Below, in pieces: positions 26,331 through 34,859 of a stretch of 64,000 nt of DNA; positions within the stretch are counted from its first letter, which is position 1; each line of letters starts with the position of its first letter. This DNA comes from Solimicrobium silvestre. GTDB lineage: Bacteria; Pseudomonadota; Gammaproteobacteria; Burkholderiales; Burkholderiaceae_D. The notes under the pieces are model-generated. The model had not been told where the DNA came from and did no database searches. It saw only the letters and a program-made list of their open reading frames with translations. The position numbers and the translations under genes were made by a program. The stretch spans positions 1 to 64,000 of the forward strand of contig NZ_PUGF01000016.1 in the NCBI RefSeq assembly GCF_002976435.1, read 5' to 3'.

Positions 26331-28448
26331 ATGTCACGAAATCAGGGAGTTTTAATCAAAATGCGCCCCTTGGCGTTTGTTATTGCGGCAACGTTTGCCG
26401 TCAGTGCACAAGCGGGCACGACGTCTACTTGGGTGCCGACGGCCACCAAGTCATATTTGAACACCCACCCGGCTCGGGCAAGTGCAATGGCTCAGCAGGT
26501 GATGGAATTGTCTGCCGGTGCACCTGTTCAAATTGCGGTGAGCCTGAAACTACGCAACAAGGGGGTGCTCAACGCACTGAGCGCCAGCATAGGGGCCGGT
26601 GGCAAGCAATATTTGACCCCAACGCAATTTGCGGCACAGTTTGGACCGACGCAAGCGCAGGCCAATGTGGTCGTTTCTTATTTGCAAGCGGCCGGTTTTC
26701 GAAATGTGACGGTCGCACCGAATCGCATGCTGGTGACCGCCGACGGTAATGCAGCGACGGTGAAGACCGCGTTTAATACCACGTTGATCAGTTATGCCAA
26801 GAACGGCAGGCAAGTTTATGTGAACGCTGGCGACGCGATGGTGCCGCAAGTTCTGGCCGATGTTGTGCTGGCAGTTCATGGTTTACAGACTGCCGATCTT
26901 TTGCTGCCCTTGACCCAGCGTGTATCAAGTAAGCTGCAGATGCAAGCCGTGGTAGCCGGTCATAATGGCACGGATTTTTCAACCATGTATGACGCCGACA
27001 GCTTGCCGGCTGCAACCAATATCTCGATTGCGATCATTGCACAGGGCGATATTTCACAATCGCTGATCGACTTGAATGCGTTCGCGTCGCAGAGCGGCTA
27101 CCCTGTAGTCAGCACACAGGAAGTCGACACCGGCACCAAAACCAGCGATACCACTGGCACCGATGAGTGGGATCTCGATAGTCAATCTGCTCTCGCCGCA
27201 GCCGGCGGCAGCGTTAAGAAGATGATTTTCTACGTAGCCCCCACCTTGGCTGATTCCGACCTCGCCATCGCATTTAACCGCGCCGTAACCGATAACCTTG
27301 CCAAAACGATTATCGTTGCGCTCGGCGAATGCGAATCGATAGCGCAAGCCAACGGCAGTATGGCAACCGAAGATCAGATCTTCCAACAAGCGATGGTCCA
27401 GGGGCAGGTATTTTCAGTCGGCGCAGGTGATGTCGGATCGCAAGAATGTCCTGCGCCGTCGACCGGTCAAAGTTATCCGGCGACCTCTCCCTATGTGATC
27501 GCCGTTGGTGGCACGACCCTGAATTCGACCGGTACCGTGTACGCCTCCGAGACCGTATGGAGCGGGTCCGGCGGTGGAGCGAGCATCATCGAGCCAGCTC
27601 AGTCGTGGCAAGTGAATGCTGGTGTGCTGACCGGTTCCAATCGCGGTGTGCCTGACATTTCCTTTGACGCCGATCCGAACAGCGGCTTCATGGTCATGAG
27701 CAGCGGTGTGCCGACGCTGATCGGTGGCACCAGCTTATCGGCCCCCTTATTTGCTGGCTTCTGGGCCCGAATTCAATCGGCGCATGGTAACGCAGTAGCT
27801 TTCCCTGCCTCGCTGTTTTACAGCAACAACGCGGCTGTTCTCGCGGTTTACCATGACGTAACAAGTGGCAGCAATGGCGCCGCCACCGCCAAGGCCGGCT
27901 GGGACTACGCATCGGGTTGGGGCAGTATGGACGTTGCTAAAGTGAATGCATTAATTAGTACCGCGCCACCACCACCACCACCACCACCGACTAGTATCAT
28001 CGTCAACGGCGGTTTTGAATCCGGTAGCACGGGTTGGAATGACGCAACCGGCGATATCGGAATATGGAGCAATGAACCCGCCTTTGCAGGTTCTTACGAC
28101 GCGTGGATGGGCGGTATTATCAATTCCAACGAAAATCTGTACCAGAAGATCACGATTCCGGCCGCGGCTAAATCAGCGAACCTGGCTTTCTACCTGCATA
28201 TCGACACGCAGGAAAGTGGTGCCAAGGCGTATGACATGCTCTATGTTCAGGTGAGAAATACGAGCGGTACTTTGTTACAGACCCTGGCTACCTTTAGTAA
28301 TGCGAATGCAGCGTCAGGATATCAATTGCACAGTTACGATCTGAGCGCCTACAAGGGTCAGGCAATCGAAATTTATTTTAATTCGACCAATGACCACGAG
28401 TATCCGACTTCCTTCGTGATCGATAACGTCAGCGTGACAGCCCAGTAA
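26331..28448 (+). CDS. Secreted S53 peptidase (sedolisin/kumamolisin) with C-terminal accessory domain
   Basis: 705 aa, exported by a signal peptide cut near SAQAG. Residues ~40-190 are the pro-kumamolisin activation domain (GGKQYLTPTQFAAQFGP, then TADGNAATVKTAFN). The S53 catalytic domain has the Glu/Asp pair in TDEWDLDSQS near 278-282 and the nucleophile in GGTSLSAPLFAGFW near 467. The calcium site region is AGWDYASGWGSMDV. After a run of eight prolines near 545 comes a ~155-residue beta-sandwich domain (IIVNGGFESGSTGW ... FVIDNVSVTAQ) that may bind a substrate or surface. Family members are acid-active endopeptidases. Ribosome site GGAG precedes the start. Base composition is visibly richer in G+C than its neighbours, and a MocR gene fragment lies upstream, so it was probably acquired. 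Confidence 0.93.
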   Translation: MSRNQGVLIKMRPLAFVIAATFAVSAQAGTTSTWVPTATKSYLNTHPARASAMAQQVMELSAGAPVQIAVSLKLRNKGVLNALSASIGAGGKQYLTPTQFAAQFGPTQAQANVVVSYLQAAGFRNVTVAPNRMLVTADGNAATVKTAFNTTLISYAKNGRQVYVNAGDAMVPQVLADVVLAVHGLQTADLLLPLTQRVSSKLQMQAVVAGHNGTDFSTMYDADSLPAATNISIAIIAQGDISQSLIDLNAFASQSGYPVVSTQEVDTGTKTSDTTGTDEWDLDSQSALAAAGGSVKKMIFYVAPTLADSDLAIAFNRAVTDNLAKTIIVALGECESIAQANGSMATEDQIFQQAMVQGQVFSVGAGDVGSQECPAPSTGQSYPATSPYVIAVGGTTLNSTGTVYASETVWSGSGGGASIIEPAQSWQVNAGVLTGSNRGVPDISFDADPNSGFMVMSSGVPTLIGGTSLSAPLFAGFWARIQSAHGNAVAFPASLFYSNNAAVLAVYHDVTSGSNGAATAKAGWDYASGWGSMDVAKVNALISTAPPPPPPPPTSIIVNGGFESGSTGWNDATGDIGIWSNEPAFAGSYDAWMGGIINSNENLYQKITIPAAAKSANLAFYLHIDTQESGAKAYDMLYVQVRNTSGTLLQTLATFSNANAASGYQLHSYDLSAYKGQAIEIYFNSTNDHEYPTSFVIDNVSVTAQ

Positions 28449-28491
28449 TCACACATCCCACATAATCGTAGATATTCTATGGAGAACCTAA

Positions 28492-28980
28492 ATGAATAAA
28501 ATTTTGATAGCTTTGTTTTTGATGTTGCAGTCCTTTTACGCGTTGGCTAGCGATCAAAGCGACTGCGCTGCCGGAGCGGGTGCATATATATCCGGAATCG
28601 TGGTCAGTGGCCCAGTCTTTCAGGCCGCATCGTCGACCTTGCAAGGTGTACAGTTGAGCCACACCCATGTGCAGCTCTTGTCTGACCAAGACGGCCAGAC
28701 TTATGACGTCGCGATCGACAACGTCTACGCGGTGGACTATGTTTTGAATGCCACCACCATTCCAAAGTCGCTCGCTGCAATTCACGTGAATGACCGTCTC
28801 TCGACGTGCGGAGCCTTATATACCAGCGGCGGCCTTGGCACCCATTGGGTGCACAATAATTGCAACGTTCCAGGGACCGCGGCTGCACCCAACGGCTTTA
28901 TCAAGAAGGCACCGACGCGGGGGCCTGTGTATGCCAACCTCGAACGTAGCATGACCTATTGCTATTTGTGGGGCGAATAA
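28492..28980 (+). CDS. Small secreted cysteine-containing protein next to the S53 protease
   Basis: 162 aa with a signal peptide (LIALFLMLQSFYALAS). Mature part contains four cysteines (residues ~25, 106, 124 and 158), which could form two disulfides. I recognise no family. It lies 43 bp downstream of the S53 gene with its own GGAG site and is followed by a hairpin at 29003-29031, so the two genes form a transcription unit. A secreted inhibitor, chaperone or co-factor of the protease is a reasonable guess, but nothing in the sequence proves it. Confidence 0.75.
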   Translation: MNKILIALFLMLQSFYALASDQSDCAAGAGAYISGIVVSGPVFQAASSTLQGVQLSHTHVQLLSDQDGQTYDVAIDNVYAVDYVLNATTIPKSLAAIHVNDRLSTCGALYTSGGLGTHWVHNNCNVPGTAAAPNGFIKKAPTRGPVYANLERSMTYCYLWGE

Positions 28981-29002
28981 ATCTGAAATGAGTTAGGCCC
29001 GA

Positions 29003-29031
29003 CACACCGATCGTCTGAGGCTATCGGTGTG
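29003..29031 (+). terminator. Hairpin after the S53 operon
   Basis: A perfect 9-bp stem CACACCGAT/ATCGGTGTG with an 11-base loop, 22 bp after the stop codon. No T-run follows, so it may be a weak or factor-dependent terminator. Confidence 0.5.
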
Positions 29032-29269
29032 GTGTAATAACAGAGGAAAAACGATTAGGGGCGTAAAAAACTGAATGCACAAAGTCGACATACTATAAAG
29101 CTCGACTGGGTTTTCAACCCAGTATCTATAAAAACAAATGCAAGTTTGAATTGCTGTTTCCAGGAACCCCGTTTGTCGCTTCAGGGCGTAGTCCGATTAC
29201 TTCCCACTGAAAAAAATGAAAATAATCGTCGGGTAATCTGGTTCGATTTATCGGGGTATTTATTTCGTT

Positions 29270-30694
29270 TTAATGCGAACTCCGCACCTTAATCTCCTCC
29301 TTCAAAAACCGCCAAACCAGTGGATCAGTCATCGCTGCGACATTAATCCGCATCCGCGTTGATGGCTGCTGATTCGGTGAAAACATGCTGCCGGGGGACA
29401 GTAAAATTCCTTGCTCTAATGCGGCCTCGGCCAGTGCGTTGGTATCGCAACCGGCGTCTACCCACAAAAACATACCAGCCGGGGTGAAAATGTCGACTTT
29501 GACGCCGATGTTTTCTAGCTGTTTGGCAGTGGAAAGCCTGACTGGATCTAGTTTGCTGCGCACCCGTTCTATGTATTTACGATAGTGACCTTCGGATAAA
29601 ATTTTATACACCACGCGCTCGCCGATTTCGGTGGTGGTTAAGGTCGATAACATTTTGCGATCGGATAAGCGACTGGCTAATTCGTGCGACGTTGCGATGA
29701 AGCCGACCCGCAAATTGGCAGCTAATAATTTGGAAAATCCGCCCAAATAAATCACTCGGTTTAATTGATCCAAGCTAGCAACCCGGGTCGCTGCCTGAAT
29801 GCTATTACCGGGATGTAAATCGCTGTAAATATCGTCTTCCACAATAATAAAATCATGCAGTTCAGCCGCTTTTAAAACCTGAAAGGCCTTGGCTGCCGAC
29901 ATCGATGTGGAGGTAGGATTGTGCAGAACCGAATTGGTGATATACAGCTTGGGTTTGTGCAGCGCTGCCATTTCACAAAGCGCGGCAATATCCGGGCCGT
30001 CTTGTTGGCGCGGGATGCCGATCACTTTTACGCCCAACACCGCGAACGAACCAAACATTAAAAACCACGCCGGGTCGTCGACTAAAATTGTGTCGCCTGG
30101 GTGAGCAAATTCACGCGCGACTAAATCCAGGGCTTGCGTCACGCCGGAAGTGGTGACGATTTGCTCGGGCGTGGCGGCAATTTCAAGTTCGGCCAAACGC
30201 AGTTGCAATTGTTGGCGCAGCGGATAAAACCCTTGTGGCGTGCCGTAATGCAGCAATAAATTTTGATTTAAACGGCTGACGGCGCGTAAGCCATTCGCGA
30301 CCAACTCACCGTCCAGCCAATCGTGTGGCAAAACGCCGGAACCGGGCATTTTATGGGGAGGCATTTGTCGGAACATATTGCGCACCAGCCACACCACATC
30401 CAGTTGTTGGGGATTAGTTGGCGCTTGCGGAGTAGCGGTGAGCGGTGCTCTTTCGCGTACAAAGAAACCCGAACCGCGCCGCGATTCTAAATAGCCGCGC
30501 GCCACTAATCGGTCATAAGCTTCCACCACCGTAAATCGGGAAACTTCGCAAGTCTCGGCATAACGCCGGATAGACGGCATACGTGCGCCGGTGCGTAATA
30601 ATTTATCGTCAATTTTGTTTTCGATAATTCGTACAATCTGATCGACTAAGGTGTCGGTGGAGTCGCGTACTAATGCTTGTGTTGGGCTGTTCAT
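29270..30694 (-). CDS. MocR/PdxR-type GntR regulator with aminotransferase-like domain
   Basis: 474 aa. An N-terminal GntR winged helix (residues ~10-80: RMPSIRRYAETCEVSRFTV, RGYLESRRGSGFFV) is fused to a fold-type I PLP domain with the cofactor Lys in GGFSKLLAANLRVGF near 320. MocR proteins use PLP or an amino acid adduct as signal and bind direct repeats. It diverges from the dehydratase gene at 30832; three copies of an 11-bp repeat lie between them (30709-30776). It probably controls that catabolic operon and itself. Its last 60 codons are duplicated at 25673-25866. Confidence 0.93.
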   Translation of the reverse strand: MNSPTQALVRDSTDTLVDQIVRIIENKIDDKLLRTGARMPSIRRYAETCEVSRFTVVEAYDRLVARGYLESRRGSGFFVRERAPLTATPQAPTNPQQLDVVWLVRNMFRQMPPHKMPGSGVLPHDWLDGELVANGLRAVSRLNQNLLLHYGTPQGFYPLRQQLQLRLAELEIAATPEQIVTTSGVTQALDLVAREFAHPGDTILVDDPAWFLMFGSFAVLGVKVIGIPRQQDGPDIAALCEMAALHKPKLYITNSVLHNPTSTSMSAAKAFQVLKAAELHDFIIVEDDIYSDLHPGNSIQAATRVASLDQLNRVIYLGGFSKLLAANLRVGFIATSHELASRLSDRKMLSTLTTTEIGERVVYKILSEGHYRKYIERVRSKLDPVRLSTAKQLENIGVKVDIFTPAGMFLWVDAGCDTNALAEAALEQGILLSPGSMFSPNQQPSTRMRINVAAMTDPLVWRFLKEEIKVRSSH

Positions 30695-30708
30695 GTTGGT
30701 TCCCCGAA

Positions 30709-30776
30709 ACTGTATTGCTCATTTTACCGTAACAGCGTAAGAATTAATTGAATAACTGTATCGGTACTGTATTGGT
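30709..30776. promoter_or_regulatory. Candidate MocR operator: three 11-bp direct repeats
   Basis: ACTGTATCGGT (30755-30765) is followed directly by ACTGTATTGGT (30766-30776), and a third copy ACTGTATTGCT lies at 30709-30719. The first-to-second spacing is 46 bp. They sit in the 137-bp space between the divergent regulator and dehydratase genes. Direct repeats are the known mode of binding for MocR proteins. Confidence 0.65.
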
Positions 30777-30831
30777 GTTGTCAATTAGGATGGCGGCTTA
30801 ATTCCACCATTCATTTTGGATTGATTCCTCC

Positions 30832-31830
30832 ATGTCACTACTCCCAAGCAAACAACAACTCGACGCAGCGGCGCAAATTGTCTATGCCGCCATGCCTGCT
30901 ACGCCGCAATATTCCTGGCCGTTAATTAATGAAGCGCTGGGCTGTGAGGTCTGGATTAAACATGAAAACCACACGCCAACGGGCGCGTTTAAAATGCGCG
31001 GCGGTTTGGTATATGTACATGAATTGGCGCAACGCGCTCCGACCGTGAAGCACCTTGTTTCTGCCACTCGCGGCAACCACGGTTTATCGGTTGGGTTTGC
31101 TGCACAACGTCACGGAATGACCGCGCACATTGTGGTTCCGCGTGGGAATAGTACGGAAAAAAATGCTGCTATGCGTGCCTTAGGTGTTGATTTGATTGAG
31201 TTTGGCGATGACTTTCAAGATTGCCGTGAACATGCAGCGCAATTAGCCAAGAAAAATGACTGGCATATGATTCCTTCTATGCACCCAGATTTATTGTCTG
31301 GCGTGGCGAGTTATTGGATGGAATTGTTTACTGCTCAACCTGATCTGGATATTATTTTTGTGCCGATCGGGCAAGGTTCGGGCATTTGCGCCGCAGCGGC
31401 GGCTAAGCAAGCGCTGGGTTTGAAAACAAAAATCGTAGGCGTGGTTTCGGCGCATGCTCTGGCTTACAAAAGTTCCTTTGAGGCCGGTTGTAAAATTGAA
31501 GCGCCAGTCTCGACTAAATTAGCCGACGGTCTGGCTTGCAGGATACCGGATGATGTGTCGCTGGAAATCATCATGAACACGGTTGATCGCATCGTGGCAG
31601 TGACTGACACCGAAGTAGCTGCTGCAATGAAGTTGTTGTTTGTTGCCACCCATAATGTGGCGGAAGGCGCGGGTGCTGCGGCCTTGGCTGCGGCGTTACA
31701 GTTTAAAGCTGGGTTGGCAGGTTTAAAAGTCGGCGTGCCGTTATGTGGTGGAAATGTGGATGCAAAGCAGTTTTCCATTATTATTGGTGCCTGGAATTAT
31801 GCTGAAAAAGATACCGAGGTATGTAGTTAG
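30832..31830 (+). CDS. PLP-dependent threonine/serine dehydratase-like protein
   Basis: 332 aa, fold-type II PLP enzyme. The cofactor Lys is in TGAFKMRGG near residue 54; SATRGNHGLSVGFAA is the substrate loop and VPIGQGSGICAAAA the phosphate-binding loop. No C-terminal ACT regulatory domain, so it resembles catabolic dehydratases rather than IlvA. Reaction in the family: an amino acid such as Ser, Thr or 3-hydroxyaspartate to a 2-oxoacid plus ammonia through an enamine. The ridA gene downstream fits, since RidA hydrolyses the enamine/imine. The exact substrate cannot be read. Confidence 0.85.
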   Translation: MSLLPSKQQLDAAAQIVYAAMPATPQYSWPLINEALGCEVWIKHENHTPTGAFKMRGGLVYVHELAQRAPTVKHLVSATRGNHGLSVGFAAQRHGMTAHIVVPRGNSTEKNAAMRALGVDLIEFGDDFQDCREHAAQLAKKNDWHMIPSMHPDLLSGVASYWMELFTAQPDLDIIFVPIGQGSGICAAAAAKQALGLKTKIVGVVSAHALAYKSSFEAGCKIEAPVSTKLADGLACRIPDDVSLEIIMNTVDRIVAVTDTEVAAAMKLLFVATHNVAEGAGAAALAAALQFKAGLAGLKVGVPLCGGNVDAKQFSIIIGAWNYAEKDTEVCS

Positions 31831-32196
31831 ATTTTTCGCTGGATTCATCAATTAACTTATTGCTAATTCAATATACTGTCGAAAAAACTACTTTTTGTTG
31901 ACGGGAAGCTCATTGGAATGGTTAAATTTTAGTGCTAAGGAAGGGGGCATATGATTTCCTCATAAATTAGCACTATTTTCAGCGTTTCCCGCCTGTTTTG
32001 TATCAATAGTTTGGAATCGCTAAATATTCTACGGTGAATTAAGCATATTACTGAAAAAATCCCACTTTTCTCAGGTTGCAATACAGAATTTGGGGGTATG
32101 AATCGGGCAGCTCGCGCCGTACAATACACGGTCTGCGCGCAATACATTTTAGCGTCTCCCTGAATTTACTCTAATCGTCACCTATTGGAACTCATC
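31831..32196. other. Intergenic region upstream of ridA
   Basis: No supported gene. About 88 bp from 31870 resemble the region near 11786. A -10-like TACAAT lies at 32120-32125, about 70 bp upstream of ridA, so ridA and the aminotransferase can be transcribed apart from the dehydratase. Confidence 0.55.
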
Positions 32197-32655
32197 ATGT
32201 CATTTTACGAAAAACTCGCCGAATTAAATATTGAATTACCGACAGTTGCCGCTCCCGTTGCTGCGTATGTAATGTATGCGCAAACTGGTAATACCGTGTT
32301 TTTGTCCGGTCATATCGCCAAAAAAGACGGCAAGCCATGGGTTGGTCAATTAGGTAAAAACATTACGACCGAAGAAGGTAAATTGGCAGCGCGTTCAGTG
32401 GCAATTGATTTGATGGCAACCTTGCAAGCAGCTTGCGGTGGCGATTTGAATCGCGTTAAACGCATCGTTAAATTAATGAGTTTAGTTAATTCCACACCTG
32501 ACTTTACCGAACAACATTTGGTCACTAACGGCGCCTCAGAATTGATTGCTGAAGTATTCGGTGAGCAAGGCAAGCATGCCCGTTCCGCATTTGGCGTAGC
32601 ACAAATCCCGATGGGTTCCTGTGTTGAAATTGAATTGATCGTTGAACTTGCCTAA
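32197..32655 (+). CDS. RidA family enamine/imine deaminase
   Basis: 152 aa from the Met at 32197 (MSFYEKLAELNIELP). The RidA fold is seen in NTVFLSGHIAKKDGKP, ITTEEGKLAARSVAIDLM, TPDFTEQHLVTNGASELI and KHARSAFGVAQIPMGSCVEIE, which holds the conserved Arg that contacts the substrate carboxylate. RidA hydrolyses reactive 2-aminoacrylate or related imines released by PLP dehydratases. The length and sequence match the YjgF/RidA subgroup of ~150 aa rather than the ~128 aa RidA type. Lies between a dehydratase and an aminotransferase. Confidence 0.9.
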   Translation: MSFYEKLAELNIELPTVAAPVAAYVMYAQTGNTVFLSGHIAKKDGKPWVGQLGKNITTEEGKLAARSVAIDLMATLQAACGGDLNRVKRIVKLMSLVNSTPDFTEQHLVTNGASELIAEVFGEQGKHARSAFGVAQIPMGSCVEIELIVELA

Positions 32656-32708
32656 GTAGCGCACAGTACATCGAACCAACACAAACAAAATAATTAAGGC
32701 GACACAGT

Positions 32709-33908
32709 ATGAAACTTGACAACCTCACTCCTATTGAATGGAAATTTTCTGAACGTGCTGAGCAATTACAAAGCTCGATGATTCGTGAAATTTTAAAAAT
32801 TACCCAACGCCCTGAAGTCATTTCATTTGCCGGTGGCTTGCCGTCACCGGAAACTTTTCCGGTAGAGCGCATGCGTGCGGCGTTTGACAAAGTGTTGTCA
32901 ACATCGGGTAAATCTGCTTTGCAATATGGCCCAACCGACGGCTACGCGCCATTGCGCGAATTCATCGCTAACTCCTTGTCGACCAACGGTGCAAAAATTT
33001 CGCCAGACCAGGTATTAATGGTGTCCGGTTCGCAGCAAGGCTTAGATTTATTAGGCAAAGTATTGTTGGATGAAGGCAGCAAAGCGTTGGTAGAAACACC
33101 GAGTTATTTAGGTGCGTTGCAAGCGTTCTCCGTGTACCGTCCTGAGTTTGTTTCCGTAGAGATGGATGAGCACGGTTTGCTGCCTTCCGCTGTTGCAGCT
33201 AAAGGCGAGGGCGCGCGTTTGTTGTACTCCCTGCCTAACTTCCAGAACCCGACCGGCCTGACTTTATCCACTGAGCGCCGTATTGAGCTGGTAGAAACTT
33301 GTGCTCGTATGCGTATTCCATTGTTGGAAGATGATCCGTATGGCGCGTTGTGCTACCGCGGCGAACCATTGCCAAAAATGCTGAACATGAATCCGGACGG
33401 CGTTATTTATATGGGCTCGTTCTCTAAAGTGCTCACACCGGGAATCCGTTTGGGTTATGTAGTGGCCCCACATAAGTTAATTCGCAAGTTGGAACAAGCC
33501 AAACAAGCGGCTGATTTACATACAGCGCAATTAACGCAAATGGTGGTGTATGAAGTGATTAAAGATGGCTTTCTGGATGAGCATATTCCAACCATTCGCA
33601 CTTTCTACTCCGGTCAATGCGACATCATGCTGGATGCGTTAAGCAAGCATTTCCCTGCTGGCGTAACTTGGACCAAGCCAGACGGCGGTATGTTTATCTG
33701 GGTGAAATTGCCACAGCATATCGACAGCATGGCGTTGTCAACAGAAGCTATCGCGCAAAACGTGGCGTTTGTTCCGGGCGTACCGTTTTATGCGGGTGTG
33801 CCAGAAACAAATACATTGCGTCTGAGCTTTGTGACGGTGTCGCCTGAGCGTATTTATGAGGGTATTGAGAAGTTGGGTAAATTGATTGCAAGTAAGTTGA
33901 GTAAATAA
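32709..33908 (+). CDS. PLP-dependent aminotransferase (class I/II, LysN/2-aminoadipate-like)
   Basis: 399 aa, fold-type I. Motifs: VISFAGGLPSPETFP, ALQYGPTDGYAPLRE, VSGSQQGLDLLGKVL, LPNFQNPTGLTLS (Asn contacting the cofactor) and GSFSKVLTPGIRLGYV near 240 (the Schiff-base Lys), ending with NTLRLSFVTVSPE (the carboxylate-binding Arg). The family includes 2-aminoadipate and aromatic/branched-chain aminotransferases that use 2-oxoglutarate; specificity is not clear. It follows ridA by 53 bp and ends at a strong terminator. Together with the MocR regulator the set looks like an amino acid catabolic unit. Confidence 0.92.
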   Translation: MKLDNLTPIEWKFSERAEQLQSSMIREILKITQRPEVISFAGGLPSPETFPVERMRAAFDKVLSTSGKSALQYGPTDGYAPLREFIANSLSTNGAKISPDQVLMVSGSQQGLDLLGKVLLDEGSKALVETPSYLGALQAFSVYRPEFVSVEMDEHGLLPSAVAAKGEGARLLYSLPNFQNPTGLTLSTERRIELVETCARMRIPLLEDDPYGALCYRGEPLPKMLNMNPDGVIYMGSFSKVLTPGIRLGYVVAPHKLIRKLEQAKQAADLHTAQLTQMVVYEVIKDGFLDEHIPTIRTFYSGQCDIMLDALSKHFPAGVTWTKPDGGMFIWVKLPQHIDSMALSTEAIAQNVAFVPGVPFYAGVPETNTLRLSFVTVSPERIYEGIEKLGKLIASKLSK

Positions 33909-33941
33909 GCTGAATAAGTCAGCTGTAATTTACTCTTACCC

Positions 33942-33985
33942 AAAAAAGCGGCCCGTTTCAGTGATTGAAACGGGCCGTTTTTTTA
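33942..33985 (+). terminator. Rho-independent terminator after the aminotransferase
   Basis: A perfect 12-bp stem CGGCCCGTTTCA/TGAAACGGGCCG (33949-33960 and 33966-33977) followed by seven T and preceded by A-runs; it can also serve the convergent DUF2867 gene. Confidence 0.9.
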
Positions 33986-33991
33986 TTTAAT

Positions 33992-34510
33992 TCAATGCAG
34001 TGTACGTGATTCGGATTGCAACAACATCGACGGCACAATACGCTTATGGAATGGCACGACAAAAAACAGATACACGTGACCTAGCAGATTATGCACATGC
34101 ACTACGGTGGAAACCGTGACGGCATTCGCTGTTCCATGCAGTGATTTGCAAACCGAAATTTTAGCTTCTAAATGCTTATCCGAATCCGTCAAGATGACTT
34201 CATCGTCAGTCATGGAATGGATAGTAAAAATCCCAACCCGGTCACCAACGCGATAACTTGTTGACGGTTTGCAGGATTGAACGTTGCCTAGAGGGCCTAG
34301 GTCTTTGAGACCAAACATGGGGGCTGCGCGGTTTCGTAACGCCATCAAAAAGCTGATCCAACTTGGTGTTTTGGCGATGACTTCTAAATATATTTCCAGA
34401 GCGGTACGCTTGCAGGGCGCTAAATTTAATTGAAACGCATCATAAAAATGGGCATTTTCAAGGTGCTGACTGATTTGACTATTTACGGGTACGGCGACCA
34501 TTTTAACCAT
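33992..34510 (-). CDS. DUF2867 family protein
   Basis: 172 aa. The pattern FYDAFQLNL, a Trp/Ser-rich helix (PSWISFLMALRN), YRVGDRVGIFTI, DDEVILTDSDKHLEAKISVC and a hydrophobic tail (LLGHVYLFFVVPFHKRIV) fits the DUF2867 family, which has no known function. The Met at 34510 has GAGGAA before it and is preferred over 34534. Monocistronic, convergent with the aminotransferase. Confidence 0.72.
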   Translation of the reverse strand: MVKMVAVPVNSQISQHLENAHFYDAFQLNLAPCKRTALEIYLEVIAKTPSWISFLMALRNRAAPMFGLKDLGPLGNVQSCKPSTSYRVGDRVGIFTIHSMTDDEVILTDSDKHLEAKISVCKSLHGTANAVTVSTVVHVHNLLGHVYLFFVVPFHKRIVPSMLLQSESRTLH

Positions 34511-34859
34511 GTTGCTTGTTCCTCGGTGGATCACTTGTTGGCGTTATTAACCATTTGGGTGAGATGCAGCAGGGTAAGCTGCCCAACTAAGAAAGCCGGC
34601 ATTAGGTATGCCGAACAACTAAAACGGTTGGTTCACGCCAAAAGCACTTAAATAGTTACGTAAGGAAACAGATTTAAGCATAGATTTTGGCGTGCTGCAC
34701 GTTTTTTATGCATATTGATTATCACTATTTGAATAGTGTTTTATTTGCATGAAGGTCTAAATATTACTTATAGTTATTTATCTCGCCAAATAAACAAAAA
34801 GGGCATCCACAAGGATGCCCTCTACAACAATTAAATTGTCGTTGAAACAAAAAACTAAC
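34511..34859. other. Intergenic region upstream of the DUF2867 gene
   Basis: No supported gene. It holds the DUF2867 promoter and, at its right end, the terminator of the DUF3443 gene (34795-34820). Confidence 0.6.
34795..34820 (-). terminator. Terminator of the DUF2844-DUF3443 operon
   Basis: Stem GGGCATCC/GGATGCCC (34801-34808 and 34813-34820) with a 4-base loop; on the minus strand it is followed by a T-run. It lies 40 bp past the DUF3443 stop. Confidence 0.8.

Noticed and set aside
31935-32147. 70-codon minus-strand frame upstream of ridA
   Set aside because: Lies in the ridA promoter region and has no ribosome site or recognisable motif.
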